Notes under the pieces: generated by a model
The model's input: only the letters and a program-made list of their open reading frames with translations
Told to the model about the DNA's origin: nothing
The model's database searches: none
Translations under genes and position numbers: made by a program
Assembly (NCBI GenBank): GCA_009776385.1
Contig: WRFT01000021.1
Location: forward strand, 1-13,477
Direction: 5' to 3'
Length of the DNA: 13,477 nt
Source: Clostridia bacterium
GTDB lineage: Bacteria > Bacillota > Clostridia > Christensenellales > Aristaeellaceae
Shown here: positions 1 through 6,208 of the stretch, piece by piece
Layout of the letters: the number at the start of each line of letters is the position of its first letter
How positions within the stretch are numbered: position 1 is the first letter of the stretch

Positions 1-861
1 GCTCGAGACGAACTGATGACGCATCATAGGGGGCAATGTCCCCCATGGGCATTGATATCCGATGAGGACCGCGCAAAGGGTTTCGCGGACGGCAAGTTGG
101 GTTATGACGCGCCGCTGAATATCGCATTGATTATTATCGGCTGGCTTTACGGTGAAGAGGATTTTGAAAAATCCCTGCTCATTATTATCAACTGCGGCGA
201 GGACACGGACTGCACGGCGGGAACCTTTGCGGCAATTTACGGCATTATTCACGGTATCAACGGCATCCCCGAAAAATGGAAGGCGCCCATCGGCCGCGCC
301 ATCAAGACAATCAGTTTGAACCTGGGCGATTTGGGCTACATGGGCGACCTGCTGCCGCGGGATATTGATGAGCTGACAGACAGAACTTATCACATTGCCG
401 TGAAGGTGCTGGCGCAGCACGCGCCGCATGTGCGCTTTACGGGCGATGCGCCGGATTCTACCGAGGCCGGGGAGATGAAATCCTTAAGCCATGGCGCCGA
501 TCTGTATCCATGCCAGCGCGGGCCGATAACCAAAACGGCGTTTATGGACGTGATGACCGATTATCCCGACGGCGTGTTTGCCCGCGACGGGCAGCCGATT
601 TGCGTCCGTCTGAAAGTAATCCGCAAACACCGTATACCGCAGGGCTTGAACCTGCGGATTTATACGCCGGATGGTTGGATGGTTAGCCCTTCTAAAAGGG
701 GTAAAATAAACGCCGGTGAATGGGTGACGCTGCGGTTTACCGCACAAGAAGTGCCGGAAAACGTCAACCGCTTTGCCGCCGAGGTGACGGTAGACGGAAC
801 GGCTACGGTCGTGCTCGCGCCATTGGTACTGCTAAACGGTAATCTGCGCGGTCCGGAATAA
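1..861 (+). CDS. ADP-ribosylglycohydrolase (DraG-like) family protein, 5' truncated by window edge, with C-terminal extension
   Basis: The frame is open from the first base of the window (ARDEL precedes the first ATG at 16), so this is the 3' part of a longer gene and its start lies to the left. About 286 residues are visible. The stretch NCGEDTDCTAGT, encoded near 190-225 and followed by a GINGIPEKW segment, is the C-terminal metal-binding signature of the DraG/ARH fold; its two Asp residues normally bind Mg. Canonical members usually have GGDTDT, whereas here it is GEDTD. Family members remove ADP-ribose or related N-glycosidic groups; the substrate here is unknown. After the fold ends near the HAPHVRF segment, about 140 residues follow with a beta-rich look (alternating hydrophobics, RLKVIRKH, VTLRFTAQEV, AEVTVDG), perhaps an accessory beta-sandwich. 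The gene converges on the AraC-type gene with 22 bp between the stops. Family call is fairly sure; function is not. Confidence 0.8.
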   Translation, partial: ARDELMTHHRGQCPPWALISDEDRAKGFADGKLGYDAPLNIALIIIGWLYGEEDFEKSLLIIINCGEDTDCTAGTFAAIYGIIHGINGIPEKWKAPIGRAIKTISLNLGDLGYMGDLLPRDIDELTDRTYHIAVKVLAQHAPHVRFTGDAPDSTEAGEMKSLSHGADLYPCQRGPITKTAFMDVMTDYPDGVFARDGQPICVRLKVIRKHRIPQGLNLRIYTPDGWMVSPSKRGKINAGEWVTLRFTAQEVPENVNRFAAEVTVDGTATVVLAPLVLLNGNLRGPE

Positions 862-883
862 AGGCGGCACGGGCAGCGCGCGG

Positions 884-1699
884 CTAGGAGTTGAGCTTTT
901 TAAAAGCCAGCGGCGGCAGGCGGTACATGCGCTTGAACTGTTTGGAGAATGAAAATGAATCTGAAAAACCGACGCGCAGGGCTGTTTCCTTCACGGAAAG
1001 CCCTTCATTAAGCAGCAAGTGGCGGGCATGGTCCATTTTTAGCTTGGCGATATACTGTTTGGGCGAGACGCCCAGATGCTTTAAAAAATAACGGCAAAAA
1101 TACGTTTCATTAAAATGGAACATCTTGGCCAGTTCCTTGACGACGAGGGGCTCGCAGACATGCGCGCGTATATAGTCCGTTATTTGGGAAAGAGAATGCA
1201 GGTCGGCGTATGCGGTTTCGGAAAAGAAAGAGGCTTGATTGTCGGGGTTAGATAGTATCATATCGCACAGTAAAACCTTTAGGATAGACTTAATGACGAT
1301 CTTGGCATACAGATCACCTTGCAATAAGCGCTGAAAATGATCGGAAAACTCCTTGAGCATGCCGGCTTGCCGTTCCGGTATACGATGATCGGTAAAGCTG
1401 CCTTGAAGACCGTCAGCCTTGCCGTATTCGGCGATAAAATGGCAGTATAAATGCTCCATGGGCTCTGTAACATAGAACTTTGCGGTGGTTCCCGGCGTCA
1501 TGAGGACGGCGTCCATGGGTTTTAAGGTATACCGTTTGCCGTTAATGTCTATCAATACCGAGCCGGAAAGAATATACCAAATGTCAAAATCCCGGAAGGA
1601 GAGCGTTTTGGAGGCGTTGAGTTTATGCTTTTCACGGTCAAAGAATACCAGCCTTATACACGCGTTTTCCAATACCTCGCAGAGCATGTTGCTATTCAA
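884..1699 (-). CDS. AraC-family transcriptional regulator (cupin-like sensor plus AraC HTH)
   Basis: This is a cytoplasmic DNA-binding regulator of about 271 residues. The N-terminal half has a cupin-like ligand-sensing pattern (DIWYILSGSVLIDINGKRY, then LKPMDAVLMTPGT). Residues about 170-271 are a double helix-turn-helix domain: VVKELAKMFHFNETYFCRYFLKHLG is the first HTH, and LSVKETALRVGFSDSFSFSKQFKR the second, with the typical GF-D---FS-FK signature. I choose the TTG at 1699 as start because a G-rich ribosome site lies six bases upstream. The in-frame ATG at 1747 overlaps the -10 box of a near-consensus promoter and would not be transcribed; an ATG at 1687 is the other possibility. The gene is divergent from the URO-D-like gene at 1912, so that gene, and perhaps the transport operon behind it, are likely targets (inference). 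The ligand is unknown, probably a sugar or catabolite. Confidence 0.9.
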   Translation of the reverse strand: MNSNMLCEVLENACIRLVFFDREKHKLNASKTLSFRDFDIWYILSGSVLIDINGKRYTLKPMDAVLMTPGTTAKFYVTEPMEHLYCHFIAEYGKADGLQGSFTDHRIPERQAGMLKEFSDHFQRLLQGDLYAKIVIKSILKVLLCDMILSNPDNQASFFSETAYADLHSLSQITDYIRAHVCEPLVVKELAKMFHFNETYFCRYFLKHLGVSPKQYIAKLKMDHARHLLLNEGLSVKETALRVGFSDSFSFSKQFKRMYRLPPLAFKKLNS

Positions 1700-1705
1700 C
1701 GCTAT

Positions 1706-1714
1706 CCCCCCCTT
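1706..1714 (-). promoter_or_regulatory. Ribosome binding site that fixes the TTG start of the first AraC gene
   Basis: Read on the minus strand this is AAGGGGGGG, followed by a six-base spacer (ATAGCG) and TTG. It supports the TTG start over the upstream ATG at 1747, which has no such site and lies in the promoter. Confidence 0.65.
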
Positions 1715-1745
1715 TTTCCGTTTTTCACTTGATACACTATGGGAC

Positions 1746-1774
1746 ATTATAAAGCGGTTATCTCCCCTTGTAAA
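1746..1774 (-). promoter_or_regulatory. Sigma-70/sigma-A type promoter of the first AraC gene
   Basis: On the minus strand, TTTACA (1774-1769) is separated by 17 bases from a perfect TATAAT (1751-1746). Transcription would start near 1739, giving a leader of about 40 nt before the TTG start. Because of the good match, basal expression of the regulator is probably independent of an activator. Confidence 0.75.
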
Positions 1775-1911
1775 TAATGAAAAGATAAGACATTAAAAAG
1801 GAAAGAAACCACATAGCCACCGCACTGCATGAAGATATATTATTATTTTTTATCATTAAACCTCATAATCCCGGAAAGGAATCGTTACCGGCTTTGCGAA
1901 AGGAAGAATCC
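1748..1911. promoter_or_regulatory. Divergent intergenic region between AraC gene and URO-D-like gene
   Basis: Besides the minus-strand promoter, the plus strand has an AT-rich tract around 1830-1860 with -10-like TATATT (1836-1841) or TATTAT (1838-1843), but no recognisable -35 box 16-18 bases upstream. A weak core with no -35 is what an activator-dependent promoter of the URO-D-like gene would look like; this is an inference. GAAAGGAA occurs twice (1874-1881 and 1898-1905); the second copy serves as the ribosome site of the 1912 gene. Confidence 0.4.
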
Positions 1912-2943
1912 ATGCTAAGTGTCTTAACCGCTGACGCCCGGGAACGGCTTTTAAACTTTTGGAACGGGGGCGCGGCGGAGCGGCCTTGCATATTGCTGAC
2001 CGGATACGGATGTCCCGCCGAGCCGCCGCCGGCGGACACATACTGGCTTCATCCGGATGAAATGGTTCAAACCATCATCACCCGGCAGCGCCAAAATGAT
2101 TATTACGGAGAGGCCGCGCCCAACTATTACGTAGATTACGGCGCGAACGCGGCCGCGCTGCTTCTCGGCGGGCACGCGGAATGGGACAGTACGGAAACGA
2201 TATGGGTCAGCCCCGGCCACTCCTCCGTCGCGGATGTTGAAAGGGCTGCCATTGACGCGGGCGGCGCGTGGCGCAAGCGGATGGAAAAGGCGTTGAGCTT
2301 GGCGCTTGGGGCAAGCAAGGGCATGGCGCTCGCCTCGCCTTGGTGCGCGGGCGCCGCGGCGGATACGACAGCGGCGTTGATCGGTACTGAAAAACTGCTG
2401 TATGCCCTATACGATAATCCGTGCGGCGTTAAACGGGCATTGACACATATCAACGATTTATGGATCGCGGAGTACTTGCGTTTGGCGGCTTTGTTTAAAA
2501 GCGCCGGCGCCGAGATGAGCGCATGGCACGGCATATGGTGCCCGACGCATACCACGGCGATACAAGAGGATTTTTCATACATGATTTCCGGCGAGATGTT
2601 CAACACGTTCTGCCTGCCGCTTATATCGGATATCGTTGATGCGGTTGACTATTCCTTTTACCATTTGGACGGCGTGCAAGCGCTGAAACACTTAAAATCA
2701 ATCCTGTCACTTGGCAAACTGCGTGTCGTTCAGTGGCAGCCGGGCGCGGGGCATGAAGCGGCGTTGCAATGGGTGGATGTCATTCGTGAAATCCGCGCCG
2801 CGGGTAAAGGCTGCCAGATGTATGTACGGCCGGAGGAGGTGGAACCCCTTGTAAAAGAGGTCGGGTCTGACGCGCTGATGTTTATCACCGGCTGCGCGGC
2901 GGAGGACGCGCCGCGATGGGCGGATAAGTGGAAGCTTTTATAA
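1912..2943 (+). CDS. Uroporphyrinogen decarboxylase-like (URO-D superfamily) protein, first copy
   Basis: This predicted cytoplasmic protein of 343 residues resembles the divergent URO-D-like proteins common in Clostridia sugar loci, not true heme-pathway HemE. Visible family features are CPTHTTAIQEDFSYMIS (about 210-226), the F--Y-LPLI helix, DYSFYHLDG (about 246-254), the strand LRVVQWQPGAG (about 270-280), and a C-terminal QMYVRPEEVEPLV segment. The superfamily is a TIM barrel that includes porphyrin decarboxylases and corrinoid-dependent methyltransferases. I see no His-x-Cys zinc motif of the MtaA type, so catalysis is unassigned. ATG 1912 is chosen because GAAAGGAAG lies just upstream; an in-frame TTG at 1894 would add six residues but has a poorer site. 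The gene is divergent from the AraC gene, and 231 bp separate it from the oxidoreductase operon, so it may be a separate unit or its leader gene. Confidence 0.8.
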   Translation: MLSVLTADARERLLNFWNGGAAERPCILLTGYGCPAEPPPADTYWLHPDEMVQTIITRQRQNDYYGEAAPNYYVDYGANAAALLLGGHAEWDSTETIWVSPGHSSVADVERAAIDAGGAWRKRMEKALSLALGASKGMALASPWCAGAAADTTAALIGTEKLLYALYDNPCGVKRALTHINDLWIAEYLRLAALFKSAGAEMSAWHGIWCPTHTTAIQEDFSYMISGEMFNTFCLPLISDIVDAVDYSFYHLDGVQALKHLKSILSLGKLRVVQWQPGAGHEAALQWVDVIREIRAAGKGCQMYVRPEEVEPLVKEVGSDALMFITGCAAEDAPRWADKWKLL

Positions 2944-3174
2944 GATAAAAAAGAAACGAATTGTACCCGCTTGACAAACCGGGAACAGATTGAAAAGATA
3001 TGACATGCAAAGGCAAATAAACCACATACTCCAACCTTGCCATCAACGTGTATAATGCGCGTATACTTAAACATTGCGTATGATCTTTGCCGAATCCCCT
3101 TTGTTTGATTGTTGCCTGTTTCACCGTTTATGCGGTATTGTCTCGGGATAAACGGAGCTGTGCGAGGTGAACCT
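2944..3174 (+). promoter_or_regulatory. Intergenic region with candidate promoter(s) for the oxidoreductase-transporter operon
   Basis: These 231 bp hold no credible gene. A perfect -10 TATAAT lies at 3051-3056, but the hexamer 17 bases upstream (ACTCCA, 3028-3033) is not a -35 box. Separately, a perfect TTGACA at 2971-2976 has only a weak AAAGAT at 2994-2999 as partner. GTATA at 3049-3053 and TATAC at 3061-3065 form a short inverted repeat around the end of the -10. The picture fits an activator-dependent promoter, possibly using one of the two AraC proteins; this is inferred. Confidence 0.4.
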
Positions 3175-4161
3175 GTGAGCTTTAAGATATGTGTTGCGGG
3201 ATGCGGGGGCATCGCCAACGCCATGCACGGGCCCGCTTATGTCAAGTACGCTTCGGAAAACAAAGACGCCGTGCTTGCCGGGTGCTGTGATATCGACGAA
3301 AAAAGAGCCGCCGCGTTTCAAAACGATTTTGGGTTCTTACAGGCTTACACCGACTTGGATGACATGCTGGCGCGGCAGAAGCCGGACGCTGTTTGCTTGC
3401 TGACACCGGTAGATTTAACGGCAGAGCTGGCGAAGAAGATTTTACTGGCGGGCATTCCGATGATAATGGAAAAACCGCCCGGAAAGACACCGGAGGATAC
3501 CATACGTTTGGCGGACATTGCCGCTAAACGCAGCGTTCCCGTTCGGGTCGCTTTCAACCGCCGGTATGCCCCGCTTGTCAGGCAAATGAAGACGCTGCTT
3601 GCGGACTCCGGCCAGCGTATCCAAAGCCTTCAATACGATATGCTGCGTATAGACAGGCCGGACAGTGACTTTTCAACCACCGCCATACACGCGCTGGACG
3701 CGGTGCGTTTTATTTCGGGCTCGGACTTTAAGGCCATACGCTTTGAATACGCGGCGTATCCGGAGCTTGGCGAAAACGTGGCGGACACGCATATGCAATG
3801 TATCATGGGCAACGGAACCATCGTGAACCTATCCATATGCCCCGTAACCGGCATGAACAGCGAAAAAGCCGTAGTAAACCTGCACGGAGACACAATGATT
3901 TTAGATTTTATGGGAAATGCGGTAAACTTAACGGGCAGGCTCATTCATTTACGCAAAGGAGAAATCATTTTTAGCATGAACGGCGGCGATACGCCGGACG
4001 GAAGCGAACGGTTTGAGCGGGAGGGTTTTTACTGGGAGAACAAGTCTTTTTTTGATGATATCATCGCCGGAAATATACCCGAAGGGGATTTGGCATCGGC
4101 GGTGCAGTCGGTCGCGGCGGCGGACTGCATGCGCAGAAGGGTGAGGGAGTTCGGGGCTTGA
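3175..4161 (+). CDS. Gfo/Idh/MocA family NAD(P)-dependent oxidoreductase
   Basis: This is a 328-residue protein predicted to be a cytoplasmic dehydrogenase or reductase acting on a sugar, inositol or a derivative. The N-terminal Rossmann fold shows GCGGIA (9-14) after a beta strand, and an acidic position (CCDIDEKRAAAF, about 37-48) at the end of the second strand. EKPP (99-102) is the family's EKP signature. NRRYAPL (128-134) and IHALDAVRF (171-179) lie where the C-terminal domain usually carries its catalytic His/Asp pair. The GTG at 3175 is chosen because GAGGTGA (3164-3170) sits directly upstream and the Rossmann strand begins four residues later; the longer frame from a TTG at 3109 lacks such a site. 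The gene leads the operon, 46 bp before the first permease. Substrate and cofactor cannot be read from the sequence. Confidence 0.88.
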   Translation: MSFKICVAGCGGIANAMHGPAYVKYASENKDAVLAGCCDIDEKRAAAFQNDFGFLQAYTDLDDMLARQKPDAVCLLTPVDLTAELAKKILLAGIPMIMEKPPGKTPEDTIRLADIAAKRSVPVRVAFNRRYAPLVRQMKTLLADSGQRIQSLQYDMLRIDRPDSDFSTTAIHALDAVRFISGSDFKAIRFEYAAYPELGENVADTHMQCIMGNGTIVNLSICPVTGMNSEKAVVNLHGDTMILDFMGNAVNLTGRLIHLRKGEIIFSMNGGDTPDGSERFEREGFYWENKSFFDDIIAGNIPEGDLASAVQSVAAADCMRRRVREFGA

Positions 4162-4207
4162 CAAGGGCATGCGGAAACGGCAAAGTACTGTATAGGTGGG
4201 GTTGTGT

Positions 4208-5173
4208 ATGGATGCTTCCAAACAAATAAAAAGACTTAAACCGCGTTATCAATCCAAAGAAAAATGGGTCATTTTCGGGTTGGCCGCGCCGTTTCTAATC
4301 ATCGCCTTTTTATTTTTATACCTGCCGCTGTATGGCTGGATTTATGCCTTCTTTGGATATAACCCGCCTAAAATCATGACTTTAGCGCAAGCGCCCTATA
4401 TCGGATTTAAGCATTTTATCAATCTGTTTACGCATCCGGCCTATTCCAAGCAGTTTTACAACGCGCTGAAGAACACCTGCGTGATGGGCGGGCTTACCAT
4501 TATCACATCGTGGCTTCCCATGACATTCGCCATTTTAATTAACGAACTGAAGGCCAAGAAGTTTAAGAAGGTTGTGCAAACCGTTACCACGCTGCCTAAC
4601 TTTGTCAGCTGGACGCTGGTGTTCGCCATCGCGTATGTCATTTTCTCGGGCAACGGCTTGATGAATGATTTACAAAAGCTGATGAACCCATCGCACGCGC
4701 CGATCAATTATTTGATGAATGACAACAATACTTGGCTGAAGATGTGGTTATGGCAGCAATGGAAGTGGCTTGGATGGAACGCCATTATTTACATCGCGGC
4801 CATTTCGGGAATCGATCAAGAGCTGTACGAAGCCGCGAGGGTCGACGGCGCCGGCCGGTTCCGGTTGATATGGCATATTACCGTGCCGGGGCTGATGATG
4901 ACGTATCTGGTGGTGCTGATGCTAAACGCCGCGAACTTCCTGTCAACCGGTTTAGAGCAGTATCTATTGTTTTCCAATCCGTTTAATTCCAGTTCCACAG
5001 GTAAAATTGTGACGCTTGACCTTTTTACATACTATAAGGCATTTCCGCTTTCCGGCATGGCCGATTTTCCTTTTGCCACCGCGGTAGGCATTTTAAAATC
5101 CATCGTGGGCGTCGCACTGCTTTTCATCATCAACGGTATTTCCAACCTGACGCGAAAAGAATCGCTTGTTTAA
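4208..5173 (+). CDS. Carbohydrate ABC transporter permease, LplB-like (CUT1 type)
   Basis: This is a 321-residue inner-membrane permease with about six hydrophobic segments. The first (about 20-48, FGLAAPFLIIAFLFLYLPLYG) is the characteristic LplB N-terminus; later ones include GGLTIITSWLPMTFAIL, VSWTLVFAIAYVIFSG, LGWNAIIYIAAI, TYLVVLMLNAANFLS and VGILKSIVGVALLF. The EAA loop that contacts the ATPase is EAARVDGAGRFRLIWHITVP (about 208-227). ATG 4208 is chosen because AGGTGG (4194-4199) lies eight bases upstream; GTG 4196 overlaps that site. It pairs with the next permease and the binding protein at 6209. Length and motifs match the family. No ATPase is encoded nearby; relatives use a shared MsmX/UgpC-like ATPase encoded elsewhere (family knowledge). 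Confidence 0.92.
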   Translation: MDASKQIKRLKPRYQSKEKWVIFGLAAPFLIIAFLFLYLPLYGWIYAFFGYNPPKIMTLAQAPYIGFKHFINLFTHPAYSKQFYNALKNTCVMGGLTIITSWLPMTFAILINELKAKKFKKVVQTVTTLPNFVSWTLVFAIAYVIFSGNGLMNDLQKLMNPSHAPINYLMNDNNTWLKMWLWQQWKWLGWNAIIYIAAISGIDQELYEAARVDGAGRFRLIWHITVPGLMMTYLVVLMLNAANFLSTGLEQYLLFSNPFNSSSTGKIVTLDLFTYYKAFPLSGMADFPFATAVGILKSIVGVALLFIINGISNLTRKESLV

Positions 5174-5215
5174 GATAAAAATAAACCAGGGGCGAATAAA
5201 ACGAGCATAGGCGGG

Positions 5216-6151
5216 ATGCGAATGACACATGATGGAAAAGTGATAACGCACAAACGGAAGGAAAGCATGCGCTCCAGGCTGTTTACCGTGATGACATATG
5301 TTTTGTTCATCCTGTTTGCGCTTGTTTGTATCTATCCGTTTTGGTACATTTTTATTTGTACCATCAGCTCTAACGCGCTGGTTAACAAGGGTGAGATTTT
5401 TCTATGGCCCCGTGAAATTCACTTTACCAATTATTCGCTCATTTTTAACATAGAAGCCATGATACCGGCGGCGTTGATGTCACTGTACCGAACGGTTTTG
5501 GGCACGGTGTGCACCACGCTGGTATCGGTATACATGGGGTACTTATTTACCAAACCCATGTGGGGAAGAAAATTTTGGTACCGTTTTATTGTCATCACCC
5601 AGTATTTCAGCGCGGGATTGATTCCGACATTTTTAATCTACCATAATATCGGCCTTACCCGATCCTTTTGGGTGTACATTCTGCCATGGCTTATTATACC
5701 GTTTTACATTATTGTATCCAAAACCTATATTGAGTCGATACCGCCGTCACTGGAAGAATCGGCAAAGGTAGACGGGGCGGGGCTGCTAACCAGCTTTTTT
5801 AGAATCATCTTTCCGCTGAGCATGCCCATTGTGGCTACCGTGGCGATATGGATTGCCGTGGCGCAGTGGAACTCTTTTTACGACACGCTGATGTATAACG
5901 TGAACCTGGGCAGCAACCAATACAACACGCTGCAATATGTGCTTTATAAATATGTATCCAAAACCAATACGCTGCTGTCCGAGATAAGGGCCAACGCGAG
6001 CGTCAACCCCGACGACATTCAAAAATTGATGAATCCGACGACGGTTCAAATGACCGTGGCCATGATTGTTACCATACCGGTACTATTCGTCTATCCCATT
6101 TTCCAAAAACACTTCACCAAGGGCATTATGCTGGGCGCGGTGAAGGGTTAA
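5216..6151 (+). CDS. Carbohydrate ABC transporter permease, LplC-like (CUT1 type)
   Basis: This is a 311-residue membrane permease, partner of the preceding one. The N-terminal segment YVLFILFALVCIYPFWYIF (about 28-46) is typical of LplC, and QYFSAGLIPTFLIYHNIGL (about 129-147) is a conserved family stretch. The EAA loop is LEESAKVDGAGLLTSFF (about 179-195), and the protein ends in the characteristic HFTKGIMLGAVKG tail. Two in-frame ATGs, 5216 and 5222, are possible. AGGCGGG (5209-5215) abuts the first and is six bases from the second, so 5222 may be the real start. It lies 42 bp after the first permease and 57 bp before the binding-protein gene, so all three are probably co-transcribed. Confidence 0.92.
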   Translation: MRMTHDGKVITHKRKESMRSRLFTVMTYVLFILFALVCIYPFWYIFICTISSNALVNKGEIFLWPREIHFTNYSLIFNIEAMIPAALMSLYRTVLGTVCTTLVSVYMGYLFTKPMWGRKFWYRFIVITQYFSAGLIPTFLIYHNIGLTRSFWVYILPWLIIPFYIIVSKTYIESIPPSLEESAKVDGAGLLTSFFRIIFPLSMPIVATVAIWIAVAQWNSFYDTLMYNVNLGSNQYNTLQYVLYKYVSKTNTLLSEIRANASVNPDDIQKLMNPTTVQMTVAMIVTIPVLFVYPIFQKHFTKGIMLGAVKG

Positions 6152-6162
6152 GCCGATGGAGT

Positions 6163-6177
6163 CCCACGCAGAGTGGG
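6163..6177 (+). other. Short hairpin in front of the binding-protein gene
   Basis: CCCAC (6163-6167) and GTGGG (6173-6177) form a five-pair stem with a five-base loop. It lies between the permease stop and a strong ribosome site (AGAGGAGG, about eight bases before ATG 6209). No T-run follows, so it is not a normal terminator. It may stabilise or process the mRNA so that the binding protein is made in excess; this is an inference. Confidence 0.45.
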
Positions 6178-6208
6178 TTTACCATAAATCAAAAGAGGAG
6201 GCAATTGC

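Noticed and set aside
895..907. GCTTTT-T-AAAAGC palindrome as a shared terminator between the convergent genes
   Set aside because: There is no room for a hairpin loop, and the sequence lies inside the AraC coding end.
3037..3056. TTGCCA paired with TATAAT as a promoter
   Set aside because: The spacer is only eight bases, too short for a sigma-A promoter.
3109..3174. Longer N-terminus for the oxidoreductase from a TTG at 3109
   Set aside because: The added 22 residues precede the Rossmann strand and have no good ribosome site, while GTG 3175 has GAGGTGA upstream.
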